64,000 bases of DNA from contig NZ_CP157278.1 in the NCBI RefSeq assembly GCF_040026395.1, positions 3,906,001-3,970,000 on the forward strand, written 5' to 3'. Shown here piece after piece: positions 19,124 to 28,175 of the stretch. The notes below the pieces were generated by a model. That model did no database searches, was not told the DNA's origin, and saw only the letters and a program-made list of their open reading frames with translations. The translations under genes and the position numbers were made by a program. This DNA comes from Pedobacter lusitanus. GTDB taxonomy: Bacteria > Bacteroidota > Bacteroidia > Sphingobacteriales > Sphingobacteriaceae. The stretch's first letter is position 1; each line of letters opens with the position of its first letter.

Positions 19124-20233
19124 ATGAATATAAAAGGTGAGGCACGTTATCAGCGGCAAATGTTACTTAAAGATTTTGGCTATGCTGGTCAGGAGAAACT
19201 CTTTAAGGCAAAGGTACTGGTTATTGGTGCAGGTGGATTGGGTTGTCCGGTATTACAATACCTGGCAGCTGCGGGCATTGGTACATTAGGTATCGTGGAT
19301 AACGATGTAATTGAACTGAGTAATTTACACAGACAGATATTGTATACAGTCGCTGATGTAGGGCTTTCTAAAGCAGACTGTGCTGCTGAAAGATTGAAAA
19401 AATTCAACCCTGATATTACAGTTAAATCTTACCCTGTACAATTGAATAATCAGAACGCAATAGCCATTCTGCAGGAGTACGATATGGTCATAGATGGATC
19501 TGATAATTTCCCTACCCGTTATATGATTAATGATGCTTGCGTCTTATTGGATAAACCGCTGATTTATGCGGCATTATCTGAGTCAGAAGGACAGGTGTCT
19601 GTTTTTAATGTGGCAGGACCTGATGGTGTAAAAGTGAATTACAGAGACCTGTTTCCTGCAGCTCCGCGTCCAGGGGAAGTGCTAAATTGTTCTGAAGCAG
19701 GGGTGCTGGGTGTATTACCTGGTATTATTGGGACTATGCAGGCAAACGAAGCGATTAAACTGATTTCAGGGATTGGTGAGCCGCTCATCAGTCAGCTGAT
19801 GATTTATAATTTGTATACCAGTCAGACTTATAAAATCAGATTATCGCCGGCTGGCCAGACAAAAACAGATTTACCTGGAAACCTGGAGTCGTTTTCAAAA
19901 ATGAATTATGATTGGTTTTGCGGGATTAAGCAAAATACAGGTGAGGTAAAAGAAATGAGTCCGGGAGAATTCAGAGCTGTTGCCGGAGATGAAAGTTTTA
20001 CGATCATTGATGTACGTGAACCGGGGGAATTACCTGCCGCATCGGGGTTCAGTTATCTTAGTTTACCTTTATCTGCCATAAGGGAAGAAATTCCGCAGGT
20101 TGAAGGAAATAAAGTAATCCTGTTTTGCCATTCGGGAATCAGAAGTATTATTGCGGGGGAGCTATTATTGGAAGCCTATCCTGATAAAGAATTTTATAGT
20201 CTTAAAGGAGGTGTTTTACGTTTGGACAGTTAG
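19124..20233 (+). CDS. moeB: MoeB/MoeZ-type MoaD adenylyltransferase with C-terminal rhodanese domain
   Basis: This 369-aa fusion activates MoaD with ATP and probably also delivers sulfur. The ThiF/MoeB domain starts with RYQRQMLLKDFG and the nucleotide loop GAGGLG (35-40); DGSDNFPTRYMIND follows. The zinc-binding double CxxC of classical MoeB is not seen: the region reads GEVLNCSEAGVLGVLPGIIG with a single Cys. About residues 280-369 form a rhodanese domain with the active-site loop CHSGIRS (Cys335). This architecture is like MoeZ/MOCS3. It sits between moaD and moaE. Confidence 0.93.
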   Translation: MNIKGEARYQRQMLLKDFGYAGQEKLFKAKVLVIGAGGLGCPVLQYLAAAGIGTLGIVDNDVIELSNLHRQILYTVADVGLSKADCAAERLKKFNPDITVKSYPVQLNNQNAIAILQEYDMVIDGSDNFPTRYMINDACVLLDKPLIYAALSESEGQVSVFNVAGPDGVKVNYRDLFPAAPRPGEVLNCSEAGVLGVLPGIIGTMQANEAIKLISGIGEPLISQLMIYNLYTSQTYKIRLSPAGQTKTDLPGNLESFSKMNYDWFCGIKQNTGEVKEMSPGEFRAVAGDESFTIIDVREPGELPAASGFSYLSLPLSAIREEIPQVEGNKVILFCHSGIRSIIAGELLLEAYPDKEFYSLKGGVLRLDS

Positions 20234-20237
20234 ACAG

Positions 20238-20681
20238 ATGAAAGAAAAAAAACTTAAAAATATATTTATCAATGGTGCTGTTTCGGCTCAGTTTATTGCA
20301 GATAGTATTCAGCAGCATCAGAGTAATCCTGCAACAGGTGCTCATAGTATTTTTTTAGGCCAGGTGCGTGCAGATATAATTGGTGAAGAAAAGGTAGTCG
20401 GGATTAACTATACTGCTTATGAGGAAATGGCCCTGGAAAAGATGTATGAAATCAGAGAGGATATTTTTCAAAAATATCCGGTAATCTGTTTACATGTACA
20501 TCATAGTTTAGGTCTGGTGCCAGCTGGTGAAGTTTGTCTTTTTGTATTTTGCTCTTCTGCCCATCGCAAAGCTGCAATGGAAGCCTGTGACGAGCTGGTG
20601 GAAAGGATTAAAGCAGAACTGCCAATCTGGGGGAAGGAGATTCTGACTAATGCGGCTCATCAATGGAAAGAAAATATATAG
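20238..20681 (+). CDS. moaE: Molybdopterin synthase catalytic subunit MoaE
   Basis: This 147-aa large subunit of molybdopterin synthase transfers sulfur from MoaD to cyclic pyranopterin monophosphate. I use ATG 20238, 4 bp after the previous stop; a longer in-frame start at 20151 overlaps the rhodanese domain and adds residues not found in MoaE. Family marks are HSIFLGQVRAD, YEEMALEKMYEI, VHHSLGLVPAGE, SSAHRKAAMEACDELVE and PIWGKEI with the catalytic lysine. Confidence 0.94.
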   Translation: MKEKKLKNIFINGAVSAQFIADSIQQHQSNPATGAHSIFLGQVRADIIGEEKVVGINYTAYEEMALEKMYEIREDIFQKYPVICLHVHHSLGLVPAGEVCLFVFCSSAHRKAAMEACDELVERIKAELPIWGKEILTNAAHQWKENI

Positions 20682-21593
20682 ATGGTAGATATCACACATA
20701 AATCAAATACGCTTAGAAAAGCAGTGGCTACGGCGAAACTTAAAGTTTCCAGTCTGCAAACTATTGAAACTGTTCTTGCGGGTAAAGTTCCTAAAGGAGA
20801 TGTTTTTGAGTTTTCAAGAGCTGCCGGACTGTTTGCTGTAAAAAAAACGAGTGATGTTATTCCTGATTGTCATCCGCTGCCTGTAGAATACACCGCTATT
20901 ACACATGAAATTGAAGGAATGTATATTATCATTCGTGTAGAAGTACATACCATTTATAAAACAGGGGTGGAAGTGGAGGCTATGCATGGGGCCTCGGTAA
21001 CGGCACTCACTATTTATGATATGCTGAAACCGATTGATAAAGGTATAGAAATTGAAAATATCCGCCTTGAGCATAAATCGGGGGGGAAAAGTCAATACCA
21101 GCTTGCTGATCAGGAGCAATTGAAATGTGGGGTGATAGTTTGTTCTGACAGCATCAGTAAAGGTGAAAAACAAGATAGATCAGGTAAAGCGATTGTCCGA
21201 AAATTAGCATCCTATCAACTGGAAACAAATCATTATGATGTTATTGCGGATGATTTTAAACAGATACAGCAAAAAGTAGCAGATCTGGTAGAACAGGATT
21301 TTGATCTGCTGATTTTTACTGGTGGTACGGGACTTTCTCCAAGAGATGTGACACCCGATGCGATTGCGCCTTTGCTGGAAAGAGAGATACCGGGACTAAT
21401 GGAAAATGTGAGGAAATACGGGCAGGAACGAATGCCGTATGCCATGCTTTCCAGAGGCGTAGCCGGTTTTATCCGGGCTACACTGATTATTACTCTGCCA
21501 GGTTCAGTAAGTGGCGCTGAAGAGAGCATGGACGCACTTTTTCCTGCAGTGTTACATGTGTTTAAAATTCAGAAAGGAGCAGGTCACGACTAA
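20682..21593 (+). CDS. moaCB: Bifunctional MoaC/MoaB fusion (cyclic pyranopterin synthase and MPT adenylyltransferase)
   Basis: This 303-aa fusion combines two steps of cofactor synthesis. Residues 1 to about 150 are MoaC: MVDITHKSNTLRKAVA, the CHPLP motif, and GVEVEAMHGASVTALTIYDM. It makes cyclic pyranopterin monophosphate from the MoaA product. From about residue 155, a MoaB/MogA domain follows (CGVIVCSDSISKGEKQDRSG, FTGGTGLSPRDVTPDA, PYAMLSRGVAG), which adenylylates molybdopterin. Fusions of this kind are known in Bacteroidota. The ATG follows the moaE stop with no gap, suggesting translational coupling. Confidence 0.95.
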   Translation: MVDITHKSNTLRKAVATAKLKVSSLQTIETVLAGKVPKGDVFEFSRAAGLFAVKKTSDVIPDCHPLPVEYTAITHEIEGMYIIIRVEVHTIYKTGVEVEAMHGASVTALTIYDMLKPIDKGIEIENIRLEHKSGGKSQYQLADQEQLKCGVIVCSDSISKGEKQDRSGKAIVRKLASYQLETNHYDVIADDFKQIQQKVADLVEQDFDLLIFTGGTGLSPRDVTPDAIAPLLEREIPGLMENVRKYGQERMPYAMLSRGVAGFIRATLIITLPGSVSGAEESMDALFPAVLHVFKIQKGAGHD

Positions 21594-21598
21594 TTTTT

Positions 21599-22819
21599 TT
21601 ATTCGTAACGGAGTGCTTCAATAGGATCCAGACGAGAAGCTTTTAAAGCTGGGTAATACCCGAAAAATATTCCGGTTACTGCGCAGACAAGAAATGAAAT
21701 TACTATAGAAAATTCGGAGATCACAGTAGGCCAGTTCAGCATTTTTGGGACAATGATCGCTGCTGAAACACCAATAATTACACCGATTACCCCACCTGTG
21801 ATACTGATCATGACTGCTTCGATTAAAAACTGAAGCAGAATGTCAATCCCTCTTGCACCTATGGACATCCTCAGGCCTATTTCACGGGTTCTTTCAGTTA
21901 CTGAAACATACATAATATTCATAATACCAATCCCGCCGATCACTAAAGAAATACTTGCTACAGCTGTTAACAAAGCAGTCATCATACTGCTGGTAGAATT
22001 CATCATAGTCATCAGCTCTGCCTGTGTTCTTACCTGGAAATCGTTATCCTGATTTTGTCTCAGGCGGTGGGTTTCTCTTAGCACGGAACTGATTTCAGTT
22101 ACTGCGGCATCAGAAGCTCCTTCGTTAATAGCGGAAGCATAGATACTGCCAAAGTATATAGAAGATGTTATTCTTTTTTGAATTGTGGTATAGGGAGCGA
22201 TAATCAGGTCATCCTGATCCTGCCCGAAATTACTATATCCTTTGGGTACCAGTACACCTATGACCTGAAAGGGGATTTTTCCAAAGCGTATAATCTTTCC
22301 TATTGGATTTTCTCCGTTGGGAAAAAGATTATCTACTACAGTTTTCCCCAGTAAACATACTTTAGCAGAAGCTCTGACGTCCTGCGCTGAAAATAAGATC
22401 CCTTCTTTGATAACCAGTTTCCGGATATCCATATATTCCGGACTTACTCCCTGAATCGTAGTAGGCCAGTTATTTGCCCCGTTAATAGCTTGCCCGCCTG
22501 ATGAAGCCAGAGGTGAGATCATGGCGATATCCGGGGCACTTTCCCGCATGGCATCTACATCTTTAATCGTTAAAGTTTTAAAACTGCTGCCTCCCAGCCT
22601 TGCCCCTCCAGGCTCATTACTGTAAGGCGTAATAGTGATCATATTGGAACCCATACTAGCTAAAGATGCATTAATGCTTTGTTTTGAGCCTTCCCCTATA
22701 GACATCATTGTAATTACAGAAGCTACCCCTATAATAATACCAAGCATAGTCAGCAATGCACGTAGTTTATTGCGTTGAAGAGCTCTTATCGCTAGTCTGA
22801 TGAGATTGATGAGTTTCAT
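21599..22819 (-). CDS. ABC transporter permease, MacB-like (FtsX domain)
   Basis: This 406-aa inner-membrane protein is the permease half of a MacAB-type efflux pump. An N-terminal helix lies near residues 18-40 (NKLRALLTMLGIIIGVASVI). A large periplasmic MacB_PCD domain follows (about 45-250). A C-terminal FtsX bundle has three helices (TALLTAVASISLVIGGIGIMN, LQFLIEAVMISITGGVIGVII, and the last near VISFLVCAVTGIFFGYYP). ERTREIGLRMSIGA is typical. Here the ATPase is a separate gene, unlike E. coli MacB. It is the last gene of the efflux operon. Confidence 0.95.
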   Translation of the reverse strand: MKLINLIRLAIRALQRNKLRALLTMLGIIIGVASVITMMSIGEGSKQSINASLASMGSNMITITPYSNEPGGARLGGSSFKTLTIKDVDAMRESAPDIAMISPLASSGGQAINGANNWPTTIQGVSPEYMDIRKLVIKEGILFSAQDVRASAKVCLLGKTVVDNLFPNGENPIGKIIRFGKIPFQVIGVLVPKGYSNFGQDQDDLIIAPYTTIQKRITSSIYFGSIYASAINEGASDAAVTEISSVLRETHRLRQNQDNDFQVRTQAELMTMMNSTSSMMTALLTAVASISLVIGGIGIMNIMYVSVTERTREIGLRMSIGARGIDILLQFLIEAVMISITGGVIGVIIGVSAAIIVPKMLNWPTVISEFSIVISFLVCAVTGIFFGYYPALKASRLDPIEALRYE

Positions 22820-22827
22820 AATAATCT

Positions 22828-23574
22828 TTAATAGTCATCCGCTTCGGGCAATGAAGCCAGTGCCTCTCTTGCTGAACGACGATTTTCATTTATAGAATCC
22901 TTCTGAACTTTTCCGTCCCTTAACATAATGGTTCTGCTGCTAAATCCGGCTATATCTGGTTCATGCGTCACAAATACGATCGTTTTGCCATTTTGATTCA
23001 GATCCTGCATGAGCGACATAATTTCGTAGGAAGTTCGGGTGTCCAGATTTCCCGTTGCTTCATCAGCTAGAATCATAACCGGTTCATTTACCAACGCCCT
23101 TGCGATAGCTACACGTTGCTGTTGTCCGCCGGAAAGCTGGTTTGGTGTATGATCAAATCTGCCATCTAATTTTACAGCCTGAAGAGCCGCTATAGCTCTT
23201 TCTTTGCGCTCTTTTGTTCCGATAGAAGGATTATAGAGCAATGGTAATTCTACGTTCTCTAAAGCAGAAGTGCGGGGCAGCAGGTTATAAGCCTGGAAAA
23301 CGAAGCCAATTTTTGTATTGCGAAGTTTAGCCAGCTCATCTCTGGAGAGTTCCTTAACATTGACCTTGTCAAGCATATAAATTCCATCCGTTGGTTTATC
23401 CAGACAACCCAGCATATTGAGTAAAGTGGTTTTTCCCGACCCGCTACTTCCCATAATAGTTACAAACTCTCCGGTAGTTACCTCGAAAGAAACCCCTTTT
23501 AAAGCTCTTACAATTTCAGTACCCATAGTGAACTCACGTTTCACATGCTGGATTTCAAGAATCTTGTTGCTCAT
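22828..23574 (-). CDS. ABC transporter ATP-binding protein, MacB/LolD-like
   Basis: This 248-aa ATPase drives the permease encoded 8 bp downstream. Visible motifs are Walker A GSSGSGKT (42-49), the Q-loop FQAYN, the signature LSGGQ (147-151), Walker B VMILADE (166-172) and the H-loop VTHEPD. The extra C-terminal tail (about 20 residues after the core) is small. Its start overlaps the end of the adaptor gene by 4 bp, implying coupled translation. Confidence 0.96.
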   Translation of the reverse strand: MSNKILEIQHVKREFTMGTEIVRALKGVSFEVTTGEFVTIMGSSGSGKTTLLNMLGCLDKPTDGIYMLDKVNVKELSRDELAKLRNTKIGFVFQAYNLLPRTSALENVELPLLYNPSIGTKERKERAIAALQAVKLDGRFDHTPNQLSGGQQQRVAIARALVNEPVMILADEATGNLDTRTSYEIMSLMQDLNQNGKTIVFVTHEPDIAGFSSRTIMLRDGKVQKDSINENRRSAREALASLPEADDY

Positions 23575-24824
23575 CGTTTTCGTCCTCCTGGTCTTTGTGG
23601 CATAAATGGACTTTTAACTGCAGCAGCACTGGCTGCGGCTGTAGATTCCATACCGGTAACTATAACTTCATTTCCATTTAGCCCATTCAGTACCTGTACA
23701 TGCGTATTGTCATTCAAACCGGTTTGAATCTTTTTCTGAATCAGTTTATTGTCCTGTAAGATCCAGACATAGCTGTCAGGAATAGTTATCGTTTCAGATT
23801 TTGCCTGATTTGGACCAGGAGTAACTGAATTTGAACTTTTCCTGCCTCCTGGTCTGTCTCCTTTTCTTTTTCCGGTTGCAGGTATCAGCTCATATTGCTT
23901 TTTCAATGTCGAATCCGGATTGAATTTTAATGCCTGTACTGAAATTAAAGAGGCGTCTTTAACTTCTTTGGTATAAATGATAATATTGGCAGTCATGCCA
24001 GGTTTAAGCTTCTTGTCATCATTAGGTGCGTCGATTAAGGTAGAATAAGTTACCACGTTAGCTGATATGGATGGCTGCAGACGAACTTCTTTGACTGTGC
24101 CGTTAAAAGTATCGTCAATAAAAGCATCTACTGTAAAAGTTGCTCTGAGACCTTTAACTACGTTACCGATATCGGCCTCGTCTACCTTGGCCTGCACCTG
24201 CATTTTTGTAATATCTTTTGCAATGGTGAAAATTGTAGGTGTGTTGAAACTGGCAGCCAGAGTCTGTCCTATATTTACGCTTCTGCCTAATACCACTCCA
24301 TCAATAGGGGAATAGATCTGTGTAAAAGATAAGTTTCTTTCTGCGGCCCGTAACTGTGCTGCAGCGCTATTTACATTGGCTTTAGCTACCTGATAGGTAT
24401 TGAGTGCAATATCATAATCAGCCTTGCTGATTGAACCTGTTTCAAATAGCTGTTTTTGGCGGTTAAAGTTGGCAGCCTGATAACTTTCATTACTCTTTGC
24501 CTGTGCCAGGCCAGCCTTAGCCTGATCGACTGTAGCCATAATCAGTGTTTTATCGAGCTCTGCAACCAGTTGTCCTTTCTTTACTGTAGAATTGAAGTCT
24601 GCATATAAAGCTGATACCGTTCCGGAAACCTGGGTTCCTACTGTTACTGTATCAACAGGCTGAACTGTTCCGGTTGCTGTAACACTGGTAGAAATGGCCC
24701 CTTTGCTTAAAGTTTCAGTAGTTAAAACCACAGGTTTATCCTTGCTTCTCATAAATAAAAACCAAACCAGGCCTGCTAAAACAATTACTGAGGCTATAAT
24801 TAAACTAGTTTTCTTGGAGTTCAT
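23571..24824 (-). CDS. Periplasmic adaptor (membrane fusion) subunit, MacA-like
   Basis: This 417-aa adaptor joins the ABC permease to the outer-membrane channel. One N-terminal transmembrane helix (about 7-25) is followed by the biotinyl-lipoyl-like hairpin region (VTVGTQVSGTVSALYADFNSTVKKGQ), a coiled-coil hairpin (VDQAKAGLAQAKSNESYQ to AAERNLSF), then YSPIDGVVLGRSVNIGQT and beta-barrel domains. A lysine/arginine-rich insert (GKRKGDRPGGRKSS, about 320-335) and a similar basic C-terminus (PGGRKR) are odd and may be flexible. It is in the middle of the efflux operon. Confidence 0.94.
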   Translation of the reverse strand: MNSKKTSLIIASVIVLAGLVWFLFMRSKDKPVVLTTETLSKGAISTSVTATGTVQPVDTVTVGTQVSGTVSALYADFNSTVKKGQLVAELDKTLIMATVDQAKAGLAQAKSNESYQAANFNRQKQLFETGSISKADYDIALNTYQVAKANVNSAAAQLRAAERNLSFTQIYSPIDGVVLGRSVNIGQTLAASFNTPTIFTIAKDITKMQVQAKVDEADIGNVVKGLRATFTVDAFIDDTFNGTVKEVRLQPSISANVVTYSTLIDAPNDDKKLKPGMTANIIIYTKEVKDASLISVQALKFNPDSTLKKQYELIPATGKRKGDRPGGRKSSNSVTPGPNQAKSETITIPDSYVWILQDNKLIQKKIQTGLNDNTHVQVLNGLNGNEVIVTGMESTAAASAAAVKSPFMPQRPGGRKR

Positions 24825-24827
24825 GAT

Positions 24828-26162
24828 TTATAATTTAATGGGGATGCCCAGATAAAATTCGTAGATTCTTGCAGCAAGTGCAGCATTGTATTTTGCCTGG
24901 ATATAGGACTGCATCGCCTGTACATAAAGATTTCTTTGCTGATAAAAATTAACCAGATTGACTGCGCCGATTTTGAGTTCCTGGCTGGCTATACGGTACA
25001 CTTCTGTATTGTATTTTAACTGTTCAATAGCAGAAATGAATTGATTCTGTGAATTCTGAGCCGTGATATAAGCTTTTTCAGTAGTGAGTGCCAGTGTCGT
25101 TTTACTGTTTTCCAGAGCCAGCTCAGCCTGTTCAATTTCTATTTTTGCTTTTGCGACATTGGTTTTATTTTGTCTCTTGGTAAACACAGGAACCGAAAGC
25201 GTCAGTCCTGCCTGCTGATAAAAGTTATTATCAAATTGTCTGAAAGCATTATAAGTTGGATCATGCGCATAACTTGTTCCTATCCCCGCACCCAGTGTTA
25301 ATGTAGGCAGGTAACCCGACTTTGCTTTGTCCAGGTCGTAACCGGAAATACGTACACCCAGTTCCGCATTTTTAATCTCAGGGCGGTTCTGTAAAGCGTA
25401 TTGCTGCACAGTCTGAAGGTTCGGGATAGGTTGATCAGAGATTACAGTATCTGGCTTAACTACATCAAAATCATTTGTAGCAGGTAATTGAAGCAATTGT
25501 TTCAGTGCTATTTTGTCCTGGCGTTCCGCATTTTCTGCTGCGGTTAAATTATACCGGTCTCCTGCCAGTTGAGCCTGGAACTGTGCAACGTCTTTTTTTG
25601 CTGCAGAGCCGGCGTTAAAGCGGTTTTGTGTCTGACCAAGTTGTGCTATGGAAGTTTTAACGAGATCCTGGTTATAAATAATACTTTCTTTATCAACCAG
25701 GATATTCAGATATGCCTGCGTAATTTGTAAAGTAATATCATTTTCACTGGTTAGTACTGCATAGTTTGCGGACTGAACGGCCAGACCCTTTTGTTTGATA
25801 TCAGTTTGCAGATAACCTCCCTTGTATAGTGTCCATGCTGAACTTAAACCATAGGCGCCTGAAGAATTAATAGCATTGGTTGAGCCATTTGTATTCAGAT
25901 TATAATGATTAAAAGATTGGGAGGCAGATCCGTACAGGTCGGGGAGTAGTGCTGATTTTGCCAGTAACTTATCTTGTTTCGTACTTGCTGTGGTTAGTCT
26001 CAGCGTTTTTAGCTGGATATTGTTTTTCCTGGCATATTGCAGACAGGTGGCCAGATCCCATACTGCCGGAATATTCTCATTTGTCTTGTCCTGACTAAAA
26101 CCCTTTATACAGGATAGTCCAAGAAATAGAAAGAGGAGGCTCTTTATGGTTAGTTGTGACAT
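24828..26162 (-). CDS. TolC family outer membrane efflux protein
   Basis: This 444-aa channel protein completes the tripartite pump. I start at ATG 26162 (MSQLTIKSLLFLF), which gives a good signal peptide; an in-frame start 7 codons upstream is less likely. The protein shows the two-fold repeat of OEP domains, with ATCLQYARKNNIQLKTLRL at the start of the first and QYALQNRPEIKNAELGV at the start of the second, and long alpha-helical coiled regions. It is the first gene of the operon and lies 3 bp before the adaptor gene. The regulator genes at 26348 are divergent. Confidence 0.94.
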   Translation of the reverse strand: MSQLTIKSLLFLFLGLSCIKGFSQDKTNENIPAVWDLATCLQYARKNNIQLKTLRLTTASTKQDKLLAKSALLPDLYGSASQSFNHYNLNTNGSTNAINSSGAYGLSSAWTLYKGGYLQTDIKQKGLAVQSANYAVLTSENDITLQITQAYLNILVDKESIIYNQDLVKTSIAQLGQTQNRFNAGSAAKKDVAQFQAQLAGDRYNLTAAENAERQDKIALKQLLQLPATNDFDVVKPDTVISDQPIPNLQTVQQYALQNRPEIKNAELGVRISGYDLDKAKSGYLPTLTLGAGIGTSYAHDPTYNAFRQFDNNFYQQAGLTLSVPVFTKRQNKTNVAKAKIEIEQAELALENSKTTLALTTEKAYITAQNSQNQFISAIEQLKYNTEVYRIASQELKIGAVNLVNFYQQRNLYVQAMQSYIQAKYNAALAARIYEFYLGIPIKL

Positions 26163-26284
26163 ATAATGATGATCAAAAACCAAATTAATAGATCTAATTA
26201 ACGCTTATTCAGGATGTTAAAAAAGCATAATCGACTGGTGACTTAAACATACCGACAAAGAACTGATTGTAAACGATGGAAAGA

Positions 26285-26317
26285 TTTGCACCTATTGACG
26301 TAGGTTGACTACCTTGC
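26285..26317 (+). promoter_or_regulatory. Probable promoter of the LytS/LytTR pair
   Basis: TTTG at 26285-26288 and TACCTTGC at 26310-26317 with 21 bp between them resemble -33/-7 elements. An inverted repeat ACCTA-N6-TAGGT (26290-26305) sits in the spacer and could bind a regulator such as the LytTR protein itself. Confidence 0.35.
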
Positions 26318-26347
26318 CTAACTAAATATAATTAAAATTTTGAATAG

Positions 26348-27445
26348 ATGAATGCAGTAAAAAGCCGTTCCTATATCACCGTTCTGCTCCATATTTTATT
26401 ATGGATGCTTTTTGCCTCTATATTGCTTTTTTATATGCCTCTGACATGGAATATCGAGGTTCCATATCAACTTTGGATTAAGCAGAGCTGTGAACTGGTT
26501 TTCCTGATTATTATATTTTATCTGAACAGCCATATTCTGGTGCCGAAATTATTACTGAAGAATAAATCACTGGGTTATTTACTGGCTATTGTTGGTTTTG
26601 CAATAGTCGGGACTTTTATGGTCAGATATCTGGATGACGTGCTGAATCTGCCGTTGCTCATTGTAGAGGCTTTTCAGAAAATAGGAGTTAACAAGCTTCC
26701 AAAACATAACGATAAGCTGGATATTTTTATGATCATGCTGATTCTTCTGATTACCGGTATCAGTACCAGCGTAACGCTGATTCAGAAGTGGCAGGCAGAT
26801 AAGCAATTGCGTGAGGCATTGGAAAAAGATAAAATCGGATCAGAGTTGTCTTTTTTAAAAGCACAGATCAATCCGCATTTCTTTTTTAATACACTGAATA
26901 ATATTTATGCATTAACTCATGTAGACGTCGAAAAGTCACGTAATGCATTGCATAAATTATCCAGGATGATGCGTTATCTTTTATATGATACCCAGGCAGG
27001 AAGTACCCCTTTAAGTAAAGAAGTTTCTTTTATTGTAGACTATATTGAACTGATGAAACTTCGTCTGAATGATACAACTCAGGTAACTTTTGAAGGACCA
27101 CTGATAAACAATGATATACAGATTGCTCCTATGTTGTTTCTGCCATACATTGAAAATGCCTTTAAACATGGGGTGAGTTCTACCTCACCTTCTGTAATTT
27201 CCATTGATCTGAGTATGGCAGATAACGTTCTTGGAATGAATGTAAGAAATACGGTTTTTAACGAAAATGCAGCAATTGCTGATAATTACAGGGGAATTGG
27301 TCTGAGTAATACCAAAAGACGACTGGATTTGTTATATCCTGGAAAACATACCTTTTCAGCGGGTAAGACTGAAGACACCAATGAATTTATTGTTCACTTA
27401 ACCTTAATACTTGATGATACTGAATTGCATAGCGGTAGACGATGA
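26348..27445 (+). CDS. Sensor histidine kinase, LytS/YehU type
   Basis: This 365-aa membrane kinase has four predicted transmembrane helices (about 11-30, 46-65, 76-95 and 124-144), then a short coiled linker and the His_kinase family (PF06580) core. The phospho-accepting residue is His177 in AQINPHFFFNTLNNIY. An HATPase region follows (FLPYIENAFKHG, NNTV-like VRNTV, GIGLSNTKRRLDLLYP). It has no recognised extracellular sensor domain, so the signal is probably membrane-related. It pairs with the response regulator that overlaps its 3' end. Confidence 0.94.
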   Translation: MNAVKSRSYITVLLHILLWMLFASILLFYMPLTWNIEVPYQLWIKQSCELVFLIIIFYLNSHILVPKLLLKNKSLGYLLAIVGFAIVGTFMVRYLDDVLNLPLLIVEAFQKIGVNKLPKHNDKLDIFMIMLILLITGISTSVTLIQKWQADKQLREALEKDKIGSELSFLKAQINPHFFFNTLNNIYALTHVDVEKSRNALHKLSRMMRYLLYDTQAGSTPLSKEVSFIVDYIELMKLRLNDTTQVTFEGPLINNDIQIAPMLFLPYIENAFKHGVSSTSPSVISIDLSMADNVLGMNVRNTVFNENAAIADNYRGIGLSNTKRRLDLLYPGKHTFSAGKTEDTNEFIVHLTLILDDTELHSGRR

Positions 27446-28154
27446 ACCATTGGCTTTAGGGCTGGTTTGCAGTTTTATTGAACAAACTCCGTTTTTGCAT
27501 CTTGCAGGGAGCTTTTCAAGTGGAGTAACAGCATTGGCTGCACTTCATGAACAGCAGATTGATCTTGTTTTTCTGGACATACAGATGCCTGATCTTACCG
27601 GAATTCAGCTGGCCAGAATTTTAGACAGGCAGCCGGGAACCAGCGGCCCCAGAATAATATTTACAACTGCTTTTAACAATTTTGCATTGGAGGGCTATAA
27701 AGTTGATGCATTGGATTATTTGCTAAAGCCTTTCAATTATGAGGAATTTCTGATCGCAGCGAATAAAGGCAGGGCCTATGCAGAACTGGTGAAACCATCC
27801 GTGCAGGGAGTAATCCAAAATAATGATCAGGAAGAAGAGTATATATTCCTAAAGGTTGAGTATCATATGGTCCGGGTAGCAATTAAGGATATTCTGTATA
27901 TTGAAGGTCTTAAGGACTATGTAAAGGTCTATCTGGAGAACGCGGATAAGGCAATACTGACCTTAACCAGCCTTAAAGTGCTGGAGCAGAAGTTGTCTCC
28001 TAAAATATTTATGCGGGTTCACCGTTCCTATATAGTATCCCTTGAAAAAGTGAATTCGGTAACAAAAAATAGTCTGAATATTGGCTCATTGAGTATTACT
28101 GTAGGAGAACAATATAAAGAAGCATTCAATACCTATTTAAGTAGGTGGATGTGA
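27414..28154 (+). CDS. LytTR family response regulator
   Basis: This 246-aa DNA-binding regulator is partner of the kinase upstream and overlaps its end by 32 bp. I prefer ATG 27414 to the TTG one codon earlier. The receiver domain has the acidic pair VDDE, phospho-acceptor Asp55 (FLDIQMPD), the Thr and Lys switch residues in FTTAFNN and LLKPFN. The C-terminal LytTR domain (about 140-246) contains YIEGLKDYVKVYL and FMRVHRSYIVSLEKV. It may control the divergent efflux operon or the following lipoprotein gene; that is inference from position. Confidence 0.94.
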   Translation: MILNCIAVDDEPLALGLVCSFIEQTPFLHLAGSFSSGVTALAALHEQQIDLVFLDIQMPDLTGIQLARILDRQPGTSGPRIIFTTAFNNFALEGYKVDALDYLLKPFNYEEFLIAANKGRAYAELVKPSVQGVIQNNDQEEEYIFLKVEYHMVRVAIKDILYIEGLKDYVKVYLENADKAILTLTSLKVLEQKLSPKIFMRVHRSYIVSLEKVNSVTKNSLNIGSLSITVGEQYKEAFNTYLSRWM

Positions 28155-28175
28155 GGTGAACCAATTAATCCGTCT

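Noticed and set aside
20151..20237. Longer N-terminus for MoaE
   Set aside because: It overlaps the rhodanese domain of the previous gene and matches nothing in the MoaE family.
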